A model generated the notes under the pieces. That model ran no database searches and was not told the origin of the DNA. It was given only the letters and a program-made list of their open reading frames with translations. Below, piece after piece: positions 24,508-31,366 of a DNA stretch of 37,766 nt. This stretch comes from Actinomycetes bacterium. GTDB taxonomy: Bacteria > Actinomycetota > Acidimicrobiia > Acidimicrobiales > JAJYXR01. Within the stretch, counting starts at the first letter, position 1. Each line of letters starts with the position of its first letter. The stretch spans positions 1 to 37,766 of the forward strand of contig JAJYXW010000035.1 of NCBI GenBank assembly GCA_021801525.1, in the 5' to 3' direction. A program made the position numbers and the translations under genes.

Positions 24508-25905
24508 TCACTGGGTCGCGAGGAACGCTTGCGTGGTGGTGCCGTCGTTCTGAGCGAATATCAGGCAAGACGGCCCAGGGGCGCACGATCCACCTTCGAA
24601 TTCCCATGGGGGCGACACGGTCGCGGGCGGCGACAGTTGCGTCCAGGTCGTACCGTCCCACGCCTCGATGAGGCCGACGATTCCATCCGCACCCTGCATA
24701 TAGCCGATAGCGAGGCAGGCAGTCGCACTAGGGCAGGAGATTTCCCTGAGATTCGGCTGATATCCGCTGGAGGTAGACCCGTGGACCGGCATCCACGTTA
24801 TCCCGCTCCAAATAGCACTGAACATGGCCCAGCGCGCGGGACGTTGGTAGCTGCCGGGCGATACCTCGCTCAGGGTGCTGACTGCCATGCAAGAGAGCCG
24901 CGAGGTGCACGAGACACCAAGGAGCCCGCCCACGAGGCCCTGCGGGCTCTGCTCCAGCGACCAGCGGGTCCCGTCCCAGCCGGCATAGAGCGTCCCGGGG
25001 CCACTGCCGTCGAAGCCGACCGCCTGGCAAAACGAGGCGCTCGGGCATGAGACGCTTCTCAGGGAGCCGCCGCCGGCGCTCGAGAGCACCGTGTCGGACC
25101 AGGTCGCGCCGTTCCAGATGGCAGCGAGCGGACGAGTCGGGGCAGAGACGCTCTGGCCTGTCCGGCCCACAACGGAGCAGAAGCTCGTGCTTACGCACGA
25201 GACACCTCGGAGAGAAATGTCCGGGGTCTGTGTCGGCAATCCAAGGGGCGACCACGTGCTCCCATCCCAGAGCGATACGAGCGGCGTGGCGGAGGGAGGC
25301 TGGCAACCTCCTCGTAGTGGGGTACTAGAGGTCGGCGGGGTCGGCGCTGGCACTGCTCCCGAGTCGCAGACCCCACTTGGCTCAACATGTCCGACCGCCA
25401 TGCAGAACCTGGCGCTCGTGCAGGAGATGCCCCGGGGGGAGGCATATGTGACAGAGCCGGTCGCAGAGTCGGTCTTTACCGCTTCAGAAAAAGGACCCGA
25501 GAGTTGCCAGCGTTCGCCGTTCCACACGGCGGTGAATCCGCTGGAGGACGAGTTCGTGGCGGGATCGTAGGACGCGCCAATCACCATACAGAACGTCCTG
25601 CTCACGCACGAAGATCTCACCCCCTCGACCTCCTCTCTTCCCGGGAGGGCAAGAGCCGGCAGCGTGCTGTAGCTCCATCGCCCAGGCTGGGGTGCCAAGG
25701 TGGTTCTCGTCGGGATCGTAGCCAGGATCGTCGTCGGCAGGGGCGGAAGCGTCGCGGTCGTGACCGGCGGCAGGGTGGTTGGTTCCGAGAGGCGAACAGG
25801 GTGAGCGCGCATCTCCGTGCGTCCCGCCGAGGCGAGGAGACTCCCGGCCGAGGCGAGCCCACTGACCACGACGACGATGGCGAGGAACCTGAGCACCTGG
25901 CGCAT
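24508..25905 (-). CDS. Secreted beta-propeller with seven C-x5-C motifs
   Basis: This 465-residue protein has an export signal (FLAIVVVVSGLASAGSLLASAG), a Thr/Pro-rich spacer and seven repeated blades. Each carries a paired cysteine: SCVSRTFCMVIG, SCTSARFCMAVG, SCVSTSFCSVVG, SCPSASFCQAVG, SCTSRLSCMAVS, SCPSATACLAIG and SCAPGPSCLIF. Most blades also have a WNG/WDG-x-W string. The pattern implies a seven-bladed propeller with one disulfide per blade, suited to an oxidising exterior. I do not assign a ligand. ATG 25905 follows GGAGGGAG. The preceding giant gene ends 63 bases upstream on the same strand, so they may be cotranscribed. Confidence 0.82.
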   Translation of the reverse strand: MRQVLRFLAIVVVVSGLASAGSLLASAGRTEMRAHPVRLSEPTTLPPVTTATLPPLPTTILATIPTRTTLAPQPGRWSYSTLPALALPGREEVEGVRSSCVSRTFCMVIGASYDPATNSSSSGFTAVWNGERWQLSGPFSEAVKTDSATGSVTYASPRGISCTSARFCMAVGHVEPSGVCDSGAVPAPTPPTSSTPLRGGCQPPSATPLVSLWDGSTWSPLGLPTQTPDISLRGVSCVSTSFCSVVGRTGQSVSAPTRPLAAIWNGATWSDTVLSSAGGGSLRSVSCPSASFCQAVGFDGSGPGTLYAGWDGTRWSLEQSPQGLVGGLLGVSCTSRLSCMAVSTLSEVSPGSYQRPARWAMFSAIWSGITWMPVHGSTSSGYQPNLREISCPSATACLAIGYMQGADGIVGLIEAWDGTTWTQLSPPATVSPPWEFEGGSCAPGPSCLIFAQNDGTTTQAFLATQ

Positions 25906-26166
25906 CACATACTCCCTCCGAGCAAGGAAGAGAGCTCGCTTGATTTCCGGCAAACGCGCATCGCACACCTAGGAGTCGTTGATGACGAAGTAGTGCCCGC
26001 CGGTCGAGAGCCACTCCAGGCCCTCCACGACGGGGGTGAAGTAGGCGTAGTAGGTCTTCGGCGTGACCACGACCGGCGCCACGAAGTCAAAGGTGAAGTT
26101 GTAGCTCCCACCAGGGAACGTGGTCGAGGTGAGGACCGCGTAGCGCCCTTCGTTCGGCCAAGCGCC
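25888..26166. repeat. 279-base direct repeat, copy B
   Basis: This partner of 24132-24410 comprises the last ~200 bases of the giant gene, the 63-base leader and the first codons of the propeller gene. The shared leader and signal start (VMRxVLR) suggest that a gene end plus the next gene's start moved as one block. Confidence 0.95.
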
Positions 26167-29100
26167 AGCTGGCTCCGAATCGAGCTCGGCGGCCTCGCTG
26201 GAAGAGCCGTCGTAGAGCGGGGAGGCCGGCCCGTCGTGGGCACCTGGGGACGACTCCACGCCGAGGGTGAAGTTCTGAAATGCGGCCCAGGGGACGTTAC
26301 CCGTGTTCACGAACTCGGCAGTAGCAGAATGAAGCTCCAGCCCGGGGAGCGTGCTCCAGGTAGCAGAAGGCGGATTCTGGTTCGTGTTCTCGCCCGCGAA
26401 CGTAGCGGCATAGTAGCCGACGTTAGCTACGAGATATATGGCGTCAGTCGACATCCACGTAATTCCTTCGGCAACAGGGTCGAAGTACTCATAATGGATA
26501 CCGCCAGGAGCGTAGTTTGGCACGGTGAAGGAGAAGCTGAAGAGCGCCACCTGGCCAGGGCGAACTGGCTCCCAGGTATTACCGTCCGTGACATTCTCCG
26601 AGATGAACACACGGTTGTAGCACCCGGGGCTTCCCTGAGCCCAGCTCGTATTGGCAAGTATGCTACAACGATTGCGGGGATTGGAGGTTCCCAGTCTCAC
26701 GACGCCACCCACCGCCCAGGGAAAGTTCCCCGTGTTCGTGATCTCCACGTTTGCGGGAAAGGTAGAACCGAGACCCATAGGCTGGCCGCCGTTGGGGCTC
26801 ACTTCGCTTGTGTAGCTATAAGTGTAGCTCTGGTCCACCCCGGCAACACAAGACTGGCTCACGTTGTCCCAAAGGTACTGCACCCAGATGGCACCTCCGA
26901 GCGCGGGGATGCCCCCGTATGCACAGAGGTCGCCAATCTCATATGCCTGTGAGTCGGGACCGTTCAGAAACCAACCGGTGAATGGATTCGGATCGGTGGC
27001 GGTCTCCGCGTACTCATGGGAGATGATCGTGGTGAAGGCTGCAGCCACCTGATCGCTGTTGCCCTGATAAGGGAGACATCCGTTATTGAATGGTGCGTCC
27101 CCAGGCCAGGGGATGAGCGAAAGCGCGTAGGTATTCCCCCCGTTTACGACGGCGTTATGTGCAGCACAGGCGCTCGGCGTGGCGTCATAGAGCAATGACG
27201 CGGCGTCACCGCCATAGCCTGGGGCGAGCATAACGATGTACTGGGAGTTGTTCAGGTTGTTCGTCGGCCACCCGTTCACCCCGATCGCGTAGCCGACCTC
27301 GGCGCCGACGTCGGCCCAGGTGATCGAGGACGGCGGGGCATTGTTGTCGATGAAGGTGCCAGCGAGGGTTGGGTTGCCGGCCCCGTACTGCGAGAGGATG
27401 TCCTGATAGGCAGATCCCGGGAGGCGCATGATGAGCTGGGTCGCGGCGTAGCCGGTGGTCGGCGTGTCCCCGCCCCAGAAGATGAGGTATACCTCGGGCG
27501 TGACCTCGGGTGCCCCACCATGGCTATACACCCTGTTGCACCAGGAGCTCCCCGCGCAGACCGGTTGGAAGTGTGCGGTCTCCCAGGCGTTGGGCCCGGA
27601 GTTCGGTGCGGTCGCGGCCGGTAGCGCGTAGGTGAAGGCTTTCGTAGGCGAGGGCATAACCGGGGGCGTCGGTGCCGAGGTCATGCCCTCCCCAACGGCG
27701 TTCGTCGCAGAGACCGTGAAGCGGTAGGCGTCGCCGTTGGTGAGCCCGCTCAGTGTCGCTGTTGTTGCCGTCCCTGGGACGATCGTGGTTGCTGCGCCGG
27801 GGTACGTCGTGATGGTGTAGGCGGTGATCGTCGTACCGCCGCTGGAGACAGGTGGGCTCCAGGTGAGCTTCACCGAAGAGTCTCCGGGGGAGGCAGTGAC
27901 TCCCTGGGGGACGCCCGGTACCCATTCAATGGCTGCGGGAGTGGGATCGCAGACGTATCCGGAGGTGGTGCCACCACAGGCCGACCCCGTCGTAGTGCCG
28001 TTCCCGAGCTCGCCGTGGGAGTTGTCCCCCCACGCATAGGCCGTGCCGTTCGACTCGAGCGCGAGGCCGAAGCCGACGCCGGCACTGCCACCGCCCGCGA
28101 TCGCCGAGGTGTCTGTGAGGTCGCTCACGGGCTCGGGTGTCGGATTGCAGCCGCCGCCGCAAGCCGGTCCGGTCGTCGTGCCGTTCCCGAGCTCGCCGAA
28201 GGTATTGTCCCCCCACGCATAGGCCGTGCCGTCCGACTCGAGCGCGAACGCGCTTTCCTGCCCTGCAGCAATCGCGCTCACACCACTGATGCCGCTCACC
28301 GGGGCAGGTGTCGGGTTGCAGTAGCCACCGCAGCTGTTCACTCCGGTCGTGGTGCCGTTCGCGAGCTCGCCGTAGGAGTTGTCCCCCCACGCGTAGGCGT
28401 CACCGTTTGCCCCGAGCGCGAGCGCGAAGTAGTTCCCTGCGGAAACCGCGCTGACCGAGATCCCCGCGAGGCCAGCGACCTCGGTCGGCACCGCGTTCGA
28501 GGAGACTGCGCTCGGAGAGACGCCGAGCTGGCCGAAGGCATTGGACCCCCAGGCCCACACGGTGCCTGCCGCCCCGACCGCGAGCGCAAAGCTGCCGCCT
28601 CCCAGGAAGCCTCCCGCGGATATCGCGCTCACGCCAGTTAGGCCGGTCACCTGGACGGGGCTTGACGCGCAGTCACAACCAAGGGGATCGACGACCGCAC
28701 CCGGGCCGAGCTCGCCCGAGCCATCCGATCCCCAGGCGTAGACGTTCCCATTCGACTCGAGAGCGAGAGCGAAACCCGAATCACCGCTACCGGACGCTGA
28801 TACCGCGTTGGTCCCACCCGCGGAGATGGCGACAATCCCCGAGAGCCCTGGGATCTTCGCGGGTGTCGGGTTGCAGTATGAATTGCCGCCCGCGCAGGAA
28901 CTCGAGGCAGCGTTTCCCACACCGAGCTCGTCCGAGCCATCCGATCCCCAGCCGTAGACGCTGCCATCCGAGCGAAGCACCAAGCCGAAGTTTGCCCCAG
29001 TGGAGACGGCGGTCGCGACGTAGCTGAGAACGACTCCGTTGGACTGTGCCGAGGGTGGGCTCGTCCCGCCGGCCCCGGGATCGCTTTGCGTCGTGTTCGA

Positions 29101-30810
29101 AGCGGTGACGCTGAAGGTGTAGCCCTGGCCGTTTTGGAGACCCGTGACGGTCGCGGAGCTCGTCGGAGCATCCACCGTGGTCGTCTGCCCACCAGGGAAT
29201 GCGCTCACGGTGTAGGTCGTGACAGGCATGCCACCATCATCGCCCGGGGGACTCCACGACACCCTCGCCGAGGTTGGTCCCGCAGCGGAAGCACTTACGT
29301 TGGTCGGCGATCCAGGTGGCGCAGCGGGCGTAACGGCATTCGACTGGGGAGACGTCGTGCTCGAGCGGATCGAGCTCACCGCGGTCACGCTGAAGGTGTA
29401 GCTGGTGCCGTTCGTGAGACTGGGAAGGGTCGCAGAGGTGCTCGTGCCTCCGACACTTCTTTGTGCCCCACCAGGGCTTGCGGTGACGATGTAGGCGACG
29501 ATCGGGAACTTACCGAGCGGCGGAACCGCTTGCCAGGTGACCGTTGCCTCGGCGTCTCCTGCGGTCGCATGCGGTGCCGAAGGAGCAGCCGGGCTTAGCG
29601 GCAGGTCGAGGCTGGGCGTAGTGATCGGGGCAGCTATCACCACCTCGACAGGAACGTCGCTACCGGAGGAGGAGGCGTCGCCCAGCTGGCCGTAAGTGTT
29701 GTCCCCCCAGGCCCATAGAGTCCCGTCGGAGCCGACCGCATAGGAGTCCGCACTAGATGCGGCAAGGCCCATGACGCCGCTCGGGCCAGATACGCTCACC
29801 GGGGTAGAGGAGCTCGTCGTCGTGGCATTCCCGAGCTGGCCAGAGGAGTTTTCCCCCCAGGCATAGACGCTCCCCGAGGAAACAGCGAGGGAGTGCTCAC
29901 TGCCGGCCGCGATCTCTGTCACGTTCGCGAGGCTCGTCACTTGGACCGGGATAGAGGAGCTCGTCGTCGTGGCATTCCCGAGCTGCCCGTAGGCGTTGTC
30001 ACCCCAGGCATATACATTGCCGTTTCTCAGTGCGAGCGCGTGAGTGCCGCCGGCAGCTATCGCGTTCACCCCCGAGAGCCCGCTCACCTCGACCGGACTC
30101 GGCGAGTCTAGTGGGGTCGTGCCGTTCCCAAGCTCGCCGTCCATGCCATATCCCCAGGCGTAGACCTGGCCAGCCTGGCTCAGCGCGATCGCGAAGTCCG
30201 CGCCGGCTGCTATCGCCTTTATGGAGGGAAGCCCGCTTACCTGCTCGGGAGTTGCGTCGTTGCTGGTGGTGCCGTTCCCGAGCTGGCCAAGGGTGTTTTG
30301 CCCCCACGCCCAGACGCTTCCGTTCGACTCGAGCGCGACGCCAAAGGCTTGACCTGCTGCTATCGCGCTCACACCAGAGAGCCCGGGAACCTCGACCGGG
30401 ACATCGCTATAGGTGGGCGTCGTTGCACCAAGGATGCCAAAGGAGTTCTCTCCCCAGGCGTAAACAGCCCCAGTGGAGGACAGCGCAAGCGAAGAGTAGC
30501 TGCCCTCGGCAAGCCCCGAGAGGTTGCTCACGCCCGAGACGCTGACCGGGGTGGCGCTCCCGTAGCCATGCGTGGCGTTCCCGAGCTGGCCATAGCCGTC
30601 ACGGCCCCAGGCGAGGAGCGAGCCGCCTGGCTCGGCGTAGAGGGCCGAAGCTCCGCCAGCCGCGAGGAGGGGAGAGACAGTGCTGGTTGTAGTGGCGCCT
30701 GCGGGCACCTCGGCTTGGAGAAGGCCTGCGAAGAGGCCCAGGCAACCGCCCACGAGCACTACACGCCTTGCGCCGGAAAACCTTCTAGCACGAACTCGCC
30801 ATGGGGACAT
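25969..30810 (-). CDS. Giant secreted RCC1/Fn3 multidomain surface protein
   Basis: This 1613-residue protein starts with an export helix (VVLVGGCLGLFAGLLQA). Residues about 37-390 form a propeller of seven RCC1-type repeats (AWGDNxYGQLGN). Two Fn3 domains follow (about 397-587), then a six-repeat RCC1 block (about 587-950) and a third Fn3 (about 950-1045). Next, 1053-1327 has YLIFWGGDTPTTGYAATQ, SQYIVMLAPGYGGD and ISHEYAETATDPNPF, giving HExxE (H1265, E1266, E1269), which recalls EXORDIUM-like or metallopeptidase-type folds. Two NBR1-like beta domains end the chain (NTGNFPWAVGG; NTGNVPWAAF). ATG 30810 follows AGGCGG 8 bases upstream, better than GTG 30867. The role is unknown; adhesion or binding to polymers is a guess. 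Confidence 0.88.
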   Translation of the reverse strand: MSPWRVRARRFSGARRVVLVGGCLGLFAGLLQAEVPAGATTTSTVSPLLAAGGASALYAEPGGSLLAWGRDGYGQLGNATHGYGSATPVSVSGVSNLSGLAEGSYSSLALSSTGAVYAWGENSFGILGATTPTYSDVPVEVPGLSGVSAIAAGQAFGVALESNGSVWAWGQNTLGQLGNGTTSNDATPEQVSGLPSIKAIAAGADFAIALSQAGQVYAWGYGMDGELGNGTTPLDSPSPVEVSGLSGVNAIAAGGTHALALRNGNVYAWGDNAYGQLGNATTTSSSIPVQVTSLANVTEIAAGSEHSLAVSSGSVYAWGENSSGQLGNATTTSSSTPVSVSGPSGVMGLAASSADSYAVGSDGTLWAWGDNTYGQLGDASSSGSDVPVEVVIAAPITTPSLDLPLSPAAPSAPHATAGDAEATVTWQAVPPLGKFPIVAYIVTASPGGAQRSVGGTSTSATLPSLTNGTSYTFSVTAVSSIRSSTTSPQSNAVTPAAPPGSPTNVSASAAGPTSARVSWSPPGDDGGMPVTTYTVSAFPGGQTTTVDAPTSSATVTGLQNGQGYTFSVTASNTTQSDPGAGGTSPPSAQSNGVVLSYVATAVSTGANFGLVLRSDGSVYGWGSDGSDELGVGNAASSSCAGGNSYCNPTPAKIPGLSGIVAISAGGTNAVSASGSGDSGFALALESNGNVYAWGSDGSGELGPGAVVDPLGCDCASSPVQVTGLTGVSAISAGGFLGGGSFALAVGAAGTVWAWGSNAFGQLGVSPSAVSSNAVPTEVAGLAGISVSAVSAGNYFALALGANGDAYAWGDNSYGELANGTTTGVNSCGGYCNPTPAPVSGISGVSAIAAGQESAFALESDGTAYAWGDNTFGELGNGTTTGPACGGGCNPTPEPVSDLTDTSAIAGGGSAGVGFGLALESNGTAYAWGDNSHGELGNGTTTGSACGGTTSGYVCDPTPAAIEWVPGVPQGVTASPGDSSVKLTWSPPVSSGGTTITAYTITTYPGAATTIVPGTATTATLSGLTNGDAYRFTVSATNAVGEGMTSAPTPPVMPSPTKAFTYALPAATAPNSGPNAWETAHFQPVCAGSSWCNRVYSHGGAPEVTPEVYLIFWGGDTPTTGYAATQLIMRLPGSAYQDILSQYGAGNPTLAGTFIDNNAPPSSITWADVGAEVGYAIGVNGWPTNNLNNSQYIVMLAPGYGGDAASLLYDATPSACAAHNAVVNGGNTYALSLIPWPGDAPFNNGCLPYQGNSDQVAAAFTTIISHEYAETATDPNPFTGWFLNGPDSQAYEIGDLCAYGGIPALGGAIWVQYLWDNVSQSCVAGVDQSYTYSYTSEVSPNGGQPMGLGSTFPANVEITNTGNFPWAVGGVVRLGTSNPRNRCSILANTSWAQGSPGCYNRVFISENVTDGNTWEPVRPGQVALFSFSFTVPNYAPGGIHYEYFDPVAEGITWMSTDAIYLVANVGYYAATFAGENTNQNPPSATWSTLPGLELHSATAEFVNTGNVPWAAFQNFTLGVESSPGAHDGPASPLYDGSSSEAAELDSEPAGAWPNEGRYAVLTSTTFPGGSYNFTFDFVAPVVVTPKTYYAYFTPVVEGLEWLSTGGHYFVINDS

Positions 30811-30918
30811 GAGCCGAACCGCCTTTCGCCTTCGGCCCCCCTTGGCACCGCCGTGGCTCCCCACCACGATCTGGGCACATTATGCGGTAGACCGGGCACG
30901 TTGTAAAGGGGCGCCTGG

Positions 30919-31010
30919 CTGCTCGCGTTCCTCGCCGGAGCCGCCATCCTCTCCCTCACGCGCAGATGACCTGCGGGCCGCGCCGCTCCCGCGCAACGGG
31001 ATCTCCTCCA
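30919..31010 (+). pseudogene. nhaA 3'-end remnant
   Basis: This stretch matches the end of nhaA and the bases just past its stop codon almost exactly. It encodes LLAFLAGAAILSLTRR and then TGA. An in-frame TAA lies just before it and the rest of the gene is absent. The shared region runs on for about 40 bases beyond the stop. Confidence 0.9.
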
Positions 31011-31278
31011 CCACGAGATCGAGGAAGCAGCCCGCCGCTTCGAGCAGCTCGCCGATGAGCTGGACCCCGCTAGCGCCGAGGCCGAAGACACCTCGGACCT
31101 CAGAGCAATCGCAGCCGCCTCGGAAGCCGCTCGGGCAGACGAGGCCTTGCTCCGGGAGGCCGTTCACGTAGCCCGAGCTCACGGCCGATCCTGGAACCAG
31201 ATCGCCGTTTCCCTAGGCGTGTCCAGGCAGGCAGCCCGCCAGAGGTTCGCTCAGCAGGAGACGGGCGCTGTCCCGTGA
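30970..31278 (+). pseudogene. Start-less helix-turn-helix ORF
   Basis: An open frame of 102 codons runs from just after the TGA of the nhaA remnant to TGA 31276-31278. It encodes EIEEAARRFEQLADELDP, then REAVHVARAHGRSWNQIAVS and LGVSRQAARQRFAQQE, a helix-turn-helix of the kind seen in small actinobacterial regulators. There is no ATG or GTG start before the helix-turn-helix; an ATG at 30966 is in another frame. It is probably a truncated or frameshifted gene, unless a rare start is used. Confidence 0.7.
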
Positions 31279-31366
31279 ATCGAGTCCGCGCTGCACCCTG
31301 TCTACTCCTATTTCGTGCTGCCGAGATTCACGCTTCTGAACGCGGGCGTAGCGCTCAGCGCGCTCA
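31279..31366 (+). pseudogene. nhaA internal remnant
   Basis: The sequence matches nhaA about 22813-22900, encoding IESALHPVYSYFVLPRFTLLNAGVALSALN against IESALHPVSAYFVLPVFALANAGVAFGALD (shown in parts only). The first 23 bases are identical. It abuts the stop codon of the ABC permease and follows the helix-turn-helix ORF directly, with nhaA segments out of their normal order. Confidence 0.85.

Larger units (their letters stand above)
30811..31363. other. Degraded interval between giant gene and ABC permease
   Basis: This stretch holds no intact gene: only two nhaA-like remnants and the start-less helix-turn-helix ORF, all on the plus strand, plus about 100 bases upstream of the giant gene. 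No mobile-element ends or target-site duplication were recognised. Confidence 0.7.

Noticed and set aside
23385-30810. Mobile element or prophage carrying the secreted cluster
   Set aside because: No integrase, transposase, inverted ends or target duplication were seen; only paralogous repeats.
30867-30867. GTG 30867 as start of the giant gene
   Set aside because: The added residues are Gly/Arg-rich with no export signal, and ATG 30810 has a better ribosome-binding site.
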